The translations under genes and the position numbers were made by a program. From Microstegium vimineum (lineage: Eukaryota; Streptophyta; Magnoliopsida; Poales; Poaceae), in NCBI GenBank assembly GCA_022036555.1, contig CM039119.1, positions 7,192,001-7,256,000 on the forward strand: a stretch of DNA of 64,000 bases. The letters run 5' to 3'. Positions 48,629 to 61,084 of the stretch are shown here, one piece after another. The notes beneath the pieces were generated by a model that was given only the letters and a program-made list of their open reading frames with translations, did no database searches and was not told where the DNA came from. The stretch's first letter is position 1. Each line of letters begins with the position of its first letter.

Positions 48629-48979
48629 AATGTGGGGTCGTGCCAGGTAAAACTACTATCGAATAAGAGCGTGGAAACAAATGATTTTTATAATTAAGGG
48701 AGCCTAAGAAACGAGGAGAAATCAAACGATTGCGACTTCCACGATAAAAGTTCAAAAGTAAAAAAATAAACATGATCCAAGCCTTCTATCTTGTTCCGAA
48801 GTCGAATTGCTAGCTGATCTGAGAAAGATTTTCGGAATGTTGCGTCGGGACTACTAGAAGGTTCGTTTGCACTCAACGGTACCATGAGCATTATGACGCA
48901 TCAACAACCTTTGTCCAATGCCCACTGTGAAAAGTCTTCATTAACATTGTTGAAGTTGGATCATGATGGGGTTCTTAGG

Positions 48980-49566
48980 CTAAAGGAACCTACTAGTTGC
49001 TAAAGGAATGTGTGTTCCATCTATGGCTCCAATGCAGTCATTAAAGTATGGGTAGAATCTTGCATTGTTCAGTCTATCATGCCTAGCACTAAACTCAGGA
49101 TCCTTTGGCTTAATGATGTCTGCAGCTAGCTTAACAACAGCACGCAAAACTTTGTTGAAGTTGCGGGATACTGTCTCTAGTGACCGCTCTAATCTGTTCT
49201 CAGCTTGCCTCACAGGTTGTGTTGAACCCACCATCCAAAGGAACATTGCTAAAGCCTCAATTGAGCTACTCTTACATGTACCTCTCAGGCCATATGACTC
49301 TACTAGCAAGTTATGCAGCTTGTGAAATAAAGGTCTACTCATTCGAAACATATTAAAACAATTGTAACTATCTGCTAGGTTTCTCTGAACCCAATCAAAC
49401 CCTGACTCACCACCCCTCAGCCTTTTTGTTTTGTTGAAGTAGGTGTCATAGTACAAACCAAAGATGCAAATGGTATCCATGACAACAGCCTCCTCTTCTT
49501 CTGCCTGATTGAAAAGGTCGAACAATTCTTCCATGTCATCAGATGAACTAGAGGTGTCATCAAACT
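48980..49566 (-). pseudogene. Harbinger (HARBI1-like) transposase, N-terminal half
   Basis: A DDE_Tnp_4-type nuclease of PIF/Harbinger elements would cut and join element ends together with its Myb-like partner. The visible segment starts after an acceptor (TTCCAG) at about 49566. It has the acidic N-terminus, a helix-turn-helix-like region (LFHKLHNLLVESYGLRG, SSSIEALAMFLWMVG), and then YFNDCIGAIDGTHIP, where the first Asp of the DDE triad lies. A stop follows at 48980 and the other two acidic residues are absent. It is therefore inactive as written. No initiating exon was found upstream. Confidence 0.8.
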
Positions 49567-49746
49567 CCTGGAACATGTAAACAACAACAAGGAGATTAAA
49601 TAATTTCACACATTCAATTAGAGCTCAAAACTGAAATCACATAGCTGAGACAACTTAAATCACAACTCATAATTTAAATGACAGCTCAAAACTGAAATTA
49701 AATATGAGAGACAACTTAAATCACAGCTCATAATTTAAATGACAGC

Positions 49747-51861
49747 TCAAAACTCTGGGCTCTCCTCTGAAACACCACAATCTAAAGTCAGTTGTTGAGA
49801 TCTCCTGATTGATTCAGTATTTGCTGCATTTTTTGACTCATGTAAAGAAATCTTGGTACTCATGTACTGTTGTTTCTGTTCAACTGCTCTCTCTAGTAAG
49901 TCATTCCTAAAACATGCAGTCTTTGATGACTCAGTACAGTAACTTGTAATGATCTTGACCACAGGACCCTTTGTTTTCTTTCCTTGCTTTTCTGGACTCT
50001 TAGCTGTGCTTGTTGAGCTGCTGCTTCTCTTCCTAGAACTGCTGGTACTCATAGGACTGACTGAATTGATAGGGGTTCCCTCATCTTCTTCACCATCCTC
50101 TTGCTCCTCTTCAGGGTCCTCGGGGTTTTCTTCCTCTTGACCAGGAACAAATGATGTTGATCCATCCACAATGACATCCTTAAATATGGGTTCTAGCAGG
50201 TGAGTAAAACATGGATACCCATATCTTAGCCTCTTCAATTCTGGGTGGTTCTGCACATATCATAGTATAATATAACTTTCAGCATTCTAAACCACCATGA
50301 TTCTGCACATAAGAAAAAAAAAATAAACAAGCAGAGTGCACATTATACCTTGGTGTTGTCTTCCCACCATTGATCATCACAGTTGGCACTTCCATCAGGG
50401 TTGCGGCCTAAACCACTATCAGTTTCAAGCCTGACAATGAACTGATACATAAACTTCAATTTCCTAATCTTTCCACTGATTTGCTTCTTGTCATGTATCA
50501 AATTACATGCAGCCTGGTACCTACTTTGTAACTCCTTGTACCCTGTCTTTGAAATTGATCCTTTGTAGCATTCACCAGTTCTCACAAGCTCATTCAAGAT
50601 TTCACAAAACACTGTGACATTTCTATCAGACCAGTTTGCCTTGCGATCTAATTTGTTATTCTAGTACATGCACGAACAAACATTGAAAGGTTATCCATTT
50701 ATTGTAGTACTCATGTACAACTGTCTCTATTAAAAAAAGAAAAGAACAAGGCTACTATGTGCTACTAAGTGCTATCACCAACTATGTGCTGCTATATTTG
50801 TCAAAAAAAAAACTATGTGCTGCTACAACACAGCAATAAAAATAAGAATTTATTAAACAAGGCTGTGGTATTAACACAGCAATCAAATATTAATAGTGCA
50901 CACTGTTCAGCCAAATGACAGGTAAAGGCTCTAGTAGTGCTTCATGGCTGTATCTCTAAATACAGATGACTTGCAAACAAAACTGTGAAGGAGTCTAATT
51001 TCTTCTCAACTCAATATATATATATACATAACAAGGGCACTAGCAGTAAGCAATTTTTTATATTCTTGGACAACTACTCATGTCATAGTACTAATTCCGA
51101 ATACACCATTACTGGGGAACTGGAAGCTGATATATTAGCATGCCATCTTCTATGCTGTCCAATACTCCAATTATGTACGCTAGCTTACACAACAAGAGAC
51201 CTACATTTTCAATCATGTACGCTAGCTTACTCCAATCATGCACTACTAGTTGCTGAACTGTAATTGATCCAAACAGTCAAAGATTAGAGTGTACCTCCTG
51301 CCTAGAGGACCTGACTTTAACGACCGCATCTTCATCGTCGTCTTCCTCGTCAAGATCAAAGTTATCAGTGTTTACGGCCGGCATGCGTGGATGATTGAGA
51401 CTTTGAGTACGACTCCCCGATGCACTCCGTGAGCTAGCACCTCTGTGCGTGCCGACCATAGACCTCTTCGGGAGCGGGAGCGGTGGTGGAAAGCTAGCAC
51501 CACAACCAACTCCAGGAGATGGCCCCGACTGGGTGCGGACGGCCATGGCGCCCTTGGGGACCGGAGCGCGCAAGCCGAGAGTACGGCCTCCAGTGCTGAC
51601 TCGCAGGGGAGGAAGAGTGCTGCGGCCGGCGCCGGTGGAATCCAGGTATTCTCCAAAGGATGACAGATCGACTTGAGATCTCCCCGGCCAATCCTCAGCC
51701 TGCGAGTTCAGATCGAGTCCTCCAATGTCGATCCGTGCACCGTGGCCACTGCTGGAGCCCGCCCCATGTGTCGGGCCGGTTGGGTACCCGCCAGCGGACG
51801 AGAAGGTGGAGAAAGGTTGGGAGAAGAACTCGTTGGAGCCTTCGTCTTCGCGGCCGGCCAT
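49747..51861 (-). CDS. Myb/SANT-like DNA-binding protein of the Harbinger element
   Basis: Accessory protein needed by PIF/Harbinger transposases for nuclear import and terminal binding. Three exons: 51861-51295, 50660-50349 and 50250-49747, with GT-AG borders and all junctions in phase 0, giving about 460 aa. Exon 1 is Gly/Ser/Pro-rich with an acidic end (FDLDEEDDDED). Exon 2 is the Myb/SANT-like domain (NWSDRNVTVFCEILNELV, then KQISGKIRKLKFMYQFI). Exon 3 has YPCFTHLLEPIFKD, a Glu-rich run, a Ser/Lys-rich stretch that may be a nuclear signal, and a helical C-terminus. The reading frame is intact, unlike the transposase beside it. A domesticated host copy is an alternative. Confidence 0.8.
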
Positions 51862-52343
51862 GAGGAATGGCTAATATGGAGCTCGCCGGAGAAGGAAGGA
51901 TCTGACTGGAGAAATCTGGATGGCAGCGTGCGGCGGCGGCGTTGGCGGCGTCCGGTTTCCACGCGGTGGCAGCGGAAAGGAGGGAGGCGATGGCAGCGAA
52001 AGGAAAGGGGTCGAGGCGAGGGGAGGAAAGGAGGGAGGTGATGGATCTCGCCGGATGAAGGATCTGGTCGCCGGAGGCGGTGGCGGCGGGCGGTTCGGGA
52101 GGAAGGGGACGACTCGAGGAAGGGGGTGAGTCGCCCCGACTCGCGACTCACGAGGGGGAGGGGTACGACGGGATTTTTTTTTGCTAATTTGCCCTAGTTG
52201 CCACTCCAAAGTGGCAAATGGAAAATGACAAATTTTTACTCTTTTATCATTTTTCATCTTGCATTTTTGGACCTATTTGCTAAAAAATAGCAATTCTTTT
52301 GCTCTTTTGCCAATTTGTTAAGGGGATCCAAACACCCCTTGTT

Positions 52344-52791
52344 AGTTGTACTTTTGATAATGTGAATGCATGCACGCATGTTTCGCAACCAATCCCTTGC
52401 TCTCCCACTTGAAAAAAAAACTCACTAGTCACTGCTTGGTCTGATTCTCGTGACCCCATAAATCCAATCTTGGTCGTCCATCTACCTCAACCAATTTATG
52501 CACAAGCAGATGGAAAAGGACACTCCGATTGGTTTGTTTTGGTACTAGTCTTACCTCAGCTGTTTTTTTTGACAACTCATACAATAAATCAGTTGGAAAG
52601 AATACAAATAATGCGTATGTATCTAGCTTAAATCATATGAATTGGTGTGGATTAAAGTATATATTAGTTCAAATACACTCCAACACATTGGTTTGAGTTA
52701 GATACATGCACATCCAAATAAGGCCGAGGTGGTAAACTATAAGAGGTGTTGAGTTGCTTGAAAATAGATTATTTTTTACTTTTATGATTAT
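52344..52791. other. Intergenic sequence between two transposons
   Basis: AT-rich with no exon-like sequence or repeat that could be supported. Confidence 0.4.
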
Positions 52792-53568
52792 GGGCCTGTT
52801 TGACAGAGCTCTAGCTCTCGAAAAACAGCTCTAGATCCATAGATCTACGCAACTCCACTACATATCAGCTCCACCGTGAATTCGAGATCTCGAAAAGTGT
52901 TTGGTACAGCTTCGTTCCTATTTCTATGTCATTATAATTTGGTCCTACTCGTCAGAAGAAAAAAAAATCATTTTTTTCCGTGTGCATGTACCTCACGCTC
53001 GTGGGAGGGTCAGGGGAGGACAGGGCCATCGAGGGTGTGTGCTGGCTGGGGTGTGTCGTGTGTGCAGCGAGCCAGCGACTCGTCAGCCTCGGGGCGAGCA
53101 CGACGGGACGGGGGCAGTGTGTGGCCAGGCCGTGACTCATGCGTGGGTTTGGGGAGGACACGGACGGCAGGGGTGGTGATGTGGCCCGGCAAGGGTGCGC
53201 ACGGCGGCCGACGAGGACCTGGGCGCGAGCGGCCGGCGTTTGACCCGTGCGTCGCCGGTCGGTGGCAGCGCAGCAGCCGGGGGAGGCACCGGGAAGAAGA
53301 CGCACGGGGAAGTCACGGAAGAAGAATAAATAAATGAACCAATCATTTTCCACTAAACAGTGACAGTGGTGGGTAATTTTCATCAACTCCACGGAATTTG
53401 ATTCCGTGGAGCACCCCACCAAATCCATGGATCTCAGGCTAGATCCACCGTTTTTGTGGAGCAGATTTGTGATGGAGTTTGCGGAGCTAAAACCGTTTGG
53501 CTGAAATTTTTTGGAGCAGAGCTGTTTTTTTAGATTTAGAGCTACGTGGAGCTTTGCCAAACAGGCCC
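52792..53568. mobile_element. 777-bp non-autonomous element with GC-rich interior
   Basis: The left end GGGCCTGTTTGACAGAGCTC and the right end (complement GGGCCTGTTTGGCAAAGCTC) form a near-perfect 20-bp inverted repeat. They are flanked by TAT at 52789-52791 and 53569-53571. The interior (52980-53320) is markedly GC-rich with an open frame on the plus strand, unlike the AT-rich arms. This is compatible with captured host sequence. No protein family is recognised. Confidence 0.75.
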
Positions 53569-53593
53569 TATCTTTCTATTGGGATATTATGAA

Positions 53594-53829
53594 GGGCCTC
53601 TTTAGCCGGGCTCCGGCTGGCTCCGACTCTTGCACTGTAGCGTCACTGTAGCGTGCGGGAGCCGGAGCCGGTGAAGCCTCAGATCCTGGCTTCTCATCCT
53701 TTAAGTGTGTCAGTGAGAGAGATGGAGAAGAGAGAGAAAATGGGCTTCTATGAATAGTGTGGCTACAGTAGCGCTAAAGTAGAAAAGGAGAAGGAGTCGG
53801 AGTCCTGAGGAGCTGCGCCAAAGAGGCAC
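53594..53829. mobile_element. Tourist-like MITE, 236 bp
   Basis: Ends GGGCCTCTTTAG and (complement) GTGCCTCTTTGG form imperfect inverted repeats. The arms also contain complementary GGAGTCGGAG-type segments. The target duplication is not clear. Confidence 0.6.
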
Positions 53830-53900
53830 GACGAAGTCTGTCTAGAGGCAGCTACAATCCCTTAGCACTGGCCCTAGCTTTGTCCCTGCAGTAAACGGTA

Positions 53901-54168
53901 CTCCCTCCATCCCAAATTATAAGACATCCCAAAAATCTTGGAGAGTCAAACTTTCTTAAGTTTGACCAAACTTATGTGACTATATAATAATATTTATGAT
54001 GTCAAATAAGTATCATTAGATTCGTTATTAATTATATTTTTATAGTATGGTTATTTGATATTTGATGTCATAAATATTTATATGTTTTCTTTATAATTGT
54101 TGGTCAAACTTGAGATGCTTTGACTCTCCAAAATTTTTGGAATATCTTATAATTTAACACATAGAGAG
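53901..54168. mobile_element. Stowaway MITE
   Basis: Starts CTCCCTCCATCCCAAATTAT and ends ACATAGAGAG with TA on both sides. Inner arms 'gagtcaaa...ttgacca' and 'tggtcaaac...tttgactc' are complementary, giving the long hairpin typical of this family. Confidence 0.8.
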
Positions 54169-54170
54169 TA

Positions 54171-54840
54171 GTATATTATGCTCAACAAACGATAGTAGGA
54201 GAAGTGGTCATAGTATATACGAACCATTAGGAGAAACTTGAACTTAGATAATGTGTTGACTACACAGCTTCATCAAAAGATATATACTTATAGGCATAGA
54301 TGTAACAACCTTTTTTTAACTGAAGGTGTCAACTATTTAAACCCTTTGCATCAAAATTCAGATCACATATAGAATGGAAATATTTATTTATTTATGCGTG
54401 CTATTTAGAAAAACGTTGGGTTCGTTAATCGTCACTTTCATTTTTTTAGTGTCACACAAAATATATCTATTTTTTGGAGAAATATATACATCTAGTTATG
54501 ATTAGAACGAGTAAACAACGCATTATTATGCTTATAATCGAAAACAACAGATAACATGCCAACACGCTATATATAGCAGGTGCCAACAACATGCATATAT
54601 ATTGTACAAACGGCAACAGACTTGCATGCATGGTGTGGTGTGGTGTGGTGTACGGTTTAGGGGTTGTTATTGCAGTTACCTTCGCACTAACTAGATTTAT
54701 TTAGAATTGCTACCAGACTTTTTCACTAAAAAAAAATGCTACCAAACATAACAAAAGCATCGGAAAATCATCATTATATGAAAGCGGAAGCAAATGAAAA
54801 AAAATGTTATATTGATTTCAACAAGCACCAAGCTTTACTA
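54171..54840. other. AT-rich intergenic sequence with a short microsatellite
   Basis: No coding feature. A TGGTG-type pentanucleotide repeat lies near 54632-54651. Confidence 0.45.
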
Positions 54841-55034
54841 CTCCTTCCGTCCTCATCAAAGCTTCAAAATTTATTTCAAAATTCAAAATTTTAATATAAG
54901 ATAGTCTAGATTGCTCAATTTTATCCGTGACTGTCTGTCTTTTATTATATGGCATTTAAATACCATCCTACCACAAAATACTTATATAACGAGCATCTAC
55001 TTTCAACAAAAAAAATACACTTTGGATGGGAGAG
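54841..55034. mobile_element. Short Stowaway-like MITE
   Basis: Starts CTCCTTCCGTCC and ends GGATGGGAGAG, flanked on the left by TA and on the right by TTA. Confidence 0.5.
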
Positions 55035-55069
55035 TTATCAAGAAGTCTTAGATTACAACTAAACAACTA

Positions 55070-55329
55070 CTCCCTCCATCCTAAATTATAATTTTTTAAA
55101 TAATTTTAAAAAGTCAAAGCATCTCAAATTTGACCAAATTTATATGATAAGTCAAATTATTTACGACGTTAACGAAGTATCATTAGATTTTTCATAAATT
55201 ATATTTTTATAATATATCTATTTGATGTAAAAAAATCTTTATAATTCTATCTATAATTTTGATCAAACTTGAGATGCTTTGACTCTCTAAGATTTTTGAA
55301 ATGTCTTATAATTTAAAATAAAAAGAGAA
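55070..55329. mobile_element. Stowaway MITE related to 53901-54168
   Basis: Starts CTCCCTCCATCC and shares with the earlier copy the inner arms AAGTCAAAGCATCTCAA and TTGAGATGCTTTGACTC. TA is present at both ends (55068-55069; 55330-55331). The 3' end is more decayed. Confidence 0.7.
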
Positions 55330-55331
55330 TA

Positions 55332-56313
55332 AAATAAAATATCTTTAGGGTGTAAAAATATTACTCAATTATATATAAAAGAATATAAATATTTATAATA
55401 TATAATTAATACCATTAGATTCGATAGATTGTTGAATATATGTTTTTATAATATTTTTTTAGAGTTATAAATGTTGTAATTATTTTTTCTAAAAATCTAG
55501 TTAAAAAAATCTACACTCATCCTAAGTTAGAAGGTACGGAGGATTAGACCACGTTCTGTGCATAGATTCATGTGCAGGCCCGGCTGGGCTGGGCACAAAC
55601 ATTTTTTTATTATTTTTCATCAGCAAAGAAACGCCCTACAAAAATTAATATTTTCTCTACCACCGCTACTACTACTAACATTCCTCTCTACATCCACTAC
55701 GAAAAGGAAAAAATAAAAAAAGAATTCTCCTTTGCTCCCTCCCCGTCCCCCTTTCTCTCTTCGTCTTCCCCCTCTTCCATTCCCTCCAGGAAGCTGCCCC
55801 TCACGATCCGAATCCGAGCTTGCCCGCAGCCGCTACCTGCGGGCCCCACGCTCCCTGCTCCTTCCTCCCGCCAACCATTGCTCCGTTCTTGGTTTGATCC
55901 GTCGAATTGGGCCCGCCGTGCGCGGCGTCGCGAGCGCGCACCCGAGGTTGCATTTCTTTTCCCGGCCAAGATTCGGTCCGGCGGGGCCGTTCTGGCACGA
56001 TTTCGCGGGCCGTTTAGCCTTTCCTCGCCGGATTTGTTCCGGCTTCCATCGCCGAGGATCGGTGAGTGGTCCGGGCTGAGGCTGTAAAAGGCACCAAAGT
56101 TCCAATCTTTTCATGCTGCTGCCTGCTTCGCGACACCTTCTTGTTCCCCCAGTTAGCTGGGAGTAGCGTGGATTCTGATTCTTAGGTTCTTGGCTTCCTC
56201 CGTGAACTTCCGCGGTTGGCGTGGTTATGCCAGCCCCTCGTGATTTGCATCTGTGATTCGTTTGAAAATCCGGGAGTGTGGAGATTTGGGAGGTCTTCTC
56301 ACTCCTGTGCTCT
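55332..56313. other. Upstream region and 5' UTR of the ETO1-like gene
   Basis: AT-rich up to about 55720, then CT- and GC-rich leader-like sequence. A GTGAGT after 56059 could be a 5' UTR splice donor. The open frame at 55572-56087 is not protein-like and ends before the start codon. No TATA box was assigned. Confidence 0.45.
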
Positions 56314-59300
56314 ATGAGGAGCAGCTTCCTGTCGGACTCGCCGTGCGACGAGCAGCCCATCCATGGATATGGCTTCAACCCTCAGTCATGGCTGCAGGTG
56401 GAGCGAGGGAAGCTGCCCAAGTCGTCCTACTCGCCTTCCTCCATGTGAGCCCCAGCTCAATGCCATTCCAGCATTTTGCTCACTCCTTAGCTCAGTGAAT
56501 AGTGTGATTGGTTCTGAATTGCATTTCCTGGTTAACTGAAACTCTTTTGCTTTGTGCAGTGAGTCACTCATCAAGATTGCTGAGCCGCCTGTAGTGCCAT
56601 TGTATAAGCCTTTGGATTATGTTGAGGTGCTGTCAAGGATCCACGAGGAGCTTGAGCAATGTAGGCCGAGCGAGCGGCCAGGGCTGTATTTGGTCCAGTC
56701 CCAGGTGTTTCGGGGCCTTGGGGAGGCAAAATTGCGCCACAGGAGCCTCCACTCTGCCTGGCGCTGTGCAAGCACCGTCCATGAGAAAGTCATATTTGCA
56801 GCGTGGCTGCGGTACGAGAAGCGGGGGGAGGAGATCATATCTGACGTCCTTGCATCATGTCGGAAGTGCTGTCGAGAGTTTGGTCTACTTGATGTTGCTT
56901 CTGAGATGCCTGTGCGGAATTTTGAGGTAATTGGTTCATGGGAGACAGTCTCCTTGTCTCAAGTTTCTTCCATGGTAACCTTCCAAATACAGGATGGTAG
57001 GGTGACATGTGATAGGTGCAAGATTGCGTCTTTGTCAGTACCATTTTGCTCCATGCTAAATGGACCGTTCACTGAGTCACAGCTTGAGCTTGTTGATTTG
57101 TCAGAGAATGGTATTTCATTGGAGGGCATGAGAGCTGTTTCTGAGTTTAGTTCTACATGTAGTTTAGGGGATCTGCCTGTGGAAATCTTATTGGAGATCC
57201 TGGTCTTTGCAAACACATTTTGTTGTGATAGGCTAAAAGATGCTTGTGATAGGAAACTGGCTTCATTTGTTTCATCAAGGCAGGATGCTGTTGAGCTCAT
57301 GACATTGGCATTTGAAGAAAACGCGCCAGTTCTTGCTGCTTCTTGCTTGCAAATGCTTTTACAGGAACTTCCCGATTGTCTAGCTGACGATCTAGTAATT
57401 AGCCTCTTCTTAGGTGCAACTGCACAGCAACAACTTATCATGGTTGGGCAGGCATCCTTTTTGTTGTATTGCTTGCTTAGTGAAGTAGCAATGAACATTG
57501 ATCCAAGGACAGAAACAACTGTTTTCTTGTCTGAGAAGCTTGTTCAGCTCGCAGTTACCCCTACTCAGAAGCAAATAGCTTTTCATCAACTTGGATGCAT
57601 TAGGCTTTTGAGAAAAGAATATAGTGAAGCTGAACATGGATTTGAGGTTGCCTTCTCTGCCGGTCATGAGTATTCGATTGCTGGTATTGCTAGAATCGCT
57701 GGCATACAAGGCCAAAAGGCTTTGGCTTATGATAAGCTCAGTTCAGTCATAACATCAAATTTGCCACTGGGGTGGATGTATCTGGAGAGGTCGTTGTATT
57801 CTGAAGGCGATAGAAAGCTGGCAGACCTTGACAAAGCAAGCGAACTGGATCCTACTCTCACTTACCCTTACATGTATCGAGCTGCAACCTTGATGAGAAA
57901 GAAAGATGCAAAACTTGCCTTAGAGGAAATTAACCGGCTCTTGGGTTTCAAGTTAGCATTGGAGTGCCTGGAGCTACGGATCTGTCTATACTTGGCTCTT
58001 GAAGACTATAAGTCTGCCATCTGTGATATCCATGCGATTCTTACTCTTTCACCTGATTATAGGATGTTGGAAAGACGTGTAGCTGCTTCCAAAATAGGCA
58101 CTCTTCTCGGAGCACATGTCGAGCAGTGGAATACTGCTGAGTGTTGGCTGCAACTTTATGAACGCTGGTCATCAGTGGATGATATTGGTTCACTTTCAGT
58201 GATCTATCGGATGCTTGAGTCAGATGCAGCAAAAGGTGTCCTGTACTTTAGGCAATCTTTGCTGCTCCTTAGGTAAATTCTACCAGCATACCTCTCAGAT
58301 ATTCTGCTGTGTCTGTTTTGATCGCCAATTTAATGACAGGTATTGCTTGATATTTGGGCTTTTTCCAGGTTGAACTGTCCTGAGGCAGCGATGCGCAGTT
58401 TGCAATTGGCAAGGCATCATGCAGCAACTCAGCATGAACGACTAGTATATGAGGGTTGGCTTTTATATGACACGGGCCACTGTGAGGAGGCCCTACAAAA
58501 AGCGGAGGAATCTATTTCTATTCAAAGATCATTTGAGGCTTTCTTTCTGAAAGCCTATGTTTTGGCTGACTCAGGAGTTGACCCTTCTTATTCCGCGACT
58601 GTTATCTCGCTTCTTGAAGATGCATTGAAATGCCCTTCAGACCGGCTTCGGAAGGGTCAGGTCCGTGCTGCAGTTTATGAATACGAAAGTGATTCATATG
58701 TTATTTACTCTTGATAAGTCATTGCATTTGAAGTTTAGTTTACCTTAGACTAAACTTGGTAAATTCAGGGGCAACTTGGTCCATCTGACATTATAGGGAA
58801 TTCTTTAAGATTTTCTATGCTTTGCTAGACACTGAGTGGTCCAAGCTCTCTCTGATTGTTGTCATGTAGCATGATGCTTGTTGGTGTATTAGCTGCCATG
58901 ATAAATTAGAGTTGAGGGAAAAAGAAATATTATAGTATCTATGAACACTGTCCCGATTCACATGTTCCTTTTTGCTACTGAAGCCTGATCACTGCAATGT
59001 AGTGTATTGTATGCATTTAATTGGAATTGGAATAACTTCAAGAATTTGAACAATATGAAAGGTGTGGGGGCTTATGGCTACTTATTCATCAACTTGTAGC
59101 TAAGGAAAGCGTCCATAATGCTGTAGAATGTTTAGGAGTACCAAGAACATCTGATATTTATTCATGTGTGGCATTGTGGTACAAGGGGTTATTAACACTT
59201 TCTGTGCATTGTTTTACCTGCAGGCATTGAATAACCTTGGTGGTGTCTATGTTGATTGTGGAAAGTTAGACTCAGCAGCTGATTGCTATACAAGTGCATT

Positions 59301-61084
59301 GAAGATTCGACACACTAGAGCCCATCAAGGTCTTGCTCGTGTACATTTTCTCAGGAACAACAGGGAAGCTGCATATGAAGAGATGACCAAGTTGATAGAA
59401 AAAGCTAAAAACAATGCTTCGGCTTATGAGAAACGCTCAGAATATTGTGAACGGGAACAAACTATGACAGATTTGCAAACAGTGACCCAATTGGATCCTT
59501 TACGTGTTTATCCATACAGATATCGAGCAGCAGGTTGGATCAAATTGAAACTTTCTTTTGGTTTGCTGATAACATACAATAATTTTGATAATAATGCAAA
59601 ATTCTGCATTGTATTTACATCTCGAGTTCTGCATCGAAAACCAATAAGTCGTGCCCTAAGATGCTGCATTATGCAATATTAGCATTTTTCTATAAAAAAT
59701 CTTCCTTTTTTAATAACTTTTAGCTGTTGCTACTGGACTCATGTTTTAGGGTTTAGTGTATTGGCTGAAATGGAAATATGGAAATACTATGCTTCTATCT
59801 AAAATATCTGATACTGTAGCCATATTCAAATATAGCTTTAATACTGAAACTTTGTTTTAAGCACAGTGCACTGAATTACTCATTTCTTACTCTGTTTGCC
59901 CTCCTGGTGATTACCTTCTCTTTATTGTTCAACATGAAGTTCACCTGCATCCTTTAGTCTTGGACTATTGCCACAAACACTTGTTCCTTTTTCCTGGATT
60001 GTATCACTTTGCAGAATTTCTGTTCTTAAGATAATTAGTCGCAAGTTTTGGACCCTGCACCACTTTGACTAGTGCAGCAGCTGAGAATCAAGTAGATTAT
60101 GCTAAACTTAGAACCGCCCTGTGGCCTGCAGGGTTTTCCTAACCGTTCGGTAACCGGCCGGTTACCGGTTACCGGCCTTACCGCCCAGGACCGGTTCGAT
60201 TTCGGTAGCGGTTTGAATTCAAATTTCAAATTTGAATTTCAAAAAATCGAAAATGCTGAAAAAATTCCTAAAAATAGTTCATGATTTATAGAGTCGAATG
60301 GTGTAATTTTTTTTCAAATTGGAGTTCGTTTGCTATTTGTTTTGACGTGTACAAGTTTGAAAAAAAAGAAAAAAGAAAAAATGGATTATTTCAAGCAAAA
60401 AATAAATAAAAATGGATTGTTTCAAGCAAAAAAAAAAAAAAAGAGTAACCGGCTAGGCCGTACGGTTACCGACCAGGCCGGACGGTAACCGACCCTAACC
60501 GACCGGTAACCGGTCCCTAACCGTTTGCACTGCGCCGTTTGAATTCAAATTGCAAACCGTTCGGTTTGGGAGCGGTTACCGTCAGTAACCGCCAAACTGC
60601 CCGTGGCCGGTTCCCCACGGCCGAACGGTAGCAAAAACCCTGGTGGCCTGTGCTACGATGAAACTATGCACAGATGTGACAACCTCATCTTCGTGAAAAC
60701 TCTTATACCTGTGAAAGTACTTATTCATGTCATGTCTTTGTGAAAGTGCTGTGATGTATAACATGTTAGACAATGGTACATCTTATGTATTTCATGCATT
60801 GCTCAGCAGTCTGCACATCATGTAGATGTGGTTAAAACATTGTTCTGGTTTTGCTTTTCACAGTGCTGATGGATAGCCACAAGGAGAACGATGCAATAGC
60901 GGAGCTCAGCCGTGCAATATCCTTCAAAGCCGATCTGCACTTGTTGCATCTCCGGGCGGCTTTTCACGAGCACATTGGGGATGTACCGAGCGCTCTCCGT
61001 GATTGTAGAGCCGCCCTCTCCTTGGACCCAAATCACCAGGAAATGTTGGAGCTTCAGAAACGTGTGAACAGCCAAGAGCCCTGA
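56314..61084 (+). CDS. ETOL1: ETO1-like protein (BTB-TPR adaptor of CUL3 ligase)
   Basis: Members of the ETHYLENE-OVERPRODUCER 1 family bind type-2 ACC synthases and deliver them to CUL3 E3 ligase for degradation, limiting ethylene synthesis. Five exons were traced: 56314-56444, 56560-58272, 58369-58660, 59224-59533 and 60864-61084. All have GT-AG borders and consistent phases, giving 888 aa. The N-terminus (LSDSPCDEQPIHGYGFNPQSW) matches the shorter ETO1-like forms. Residues about 185-285 are the BTB domain (GRVTCDRCKIASLSVPFCSML; LPVEILLEILVFANTFCCDRL). TPR units fill the rest, from about residue 390 to the end (PTQKQIAFHQLGCIRLL; AAMRSLQLARHHAA; ALNNLGGVYVDCGKL; ALRDCRAALSLDPNHQEM). The frame is fully open. 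Which rice or Arabidopsis paralogue it matches cannot be told by eye, so the symbol is tentative. Confidence 0.92.
60129..60642. mobile_element. hAT-type non-autonomous transposon in the last intron of the ETO1-like gene
   Basis: 514 bp flanked by a perfect 8-bp direct repeat GTGGCCTG (60121-60128 and 60643-60650), the hAT target-site length. Ends CAGGGTTTTCC and (complement) CAGGGTTTTTG are inverted repeats. Subterminal regions are packed with GGTTACCG/CGGTAACC palindromes and ACCGTTCGG, on both sides of an AT-rich centre with 'gaattcaaat' repeats. Confidence 0.9.

Larger units (their letters stand above)
48980..52343 (-). mobile_element. PIF/Harbinger transposon, truncated, with two genes
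   Basis: The element has a Myb/SANT gene followed downstream by a transposase, both on the minus strand, the usual two-gene plan of PIF/Harbinger. The upstream end near 52343 reads (minus strand) AAGGGGTGTTTGGATCC, typical of this superfamily. The transposase stops after its first catalytic Asp at about 48985, and unrelated sequence follows, so the 3' half and second terminal repeat are missing. Confidence 0.8.

Noticed and set aside
52876..53337. 153-codon open frame
   Set aside because: It lies inside a transposon and is explained by the GC-rich cargo; no protein family is seen.
55572..56087. 171-codon open frame upstream of the ETO1-like gene
   Set aside because: Low-complexity leader sequence that stops before the supported start at 56314.
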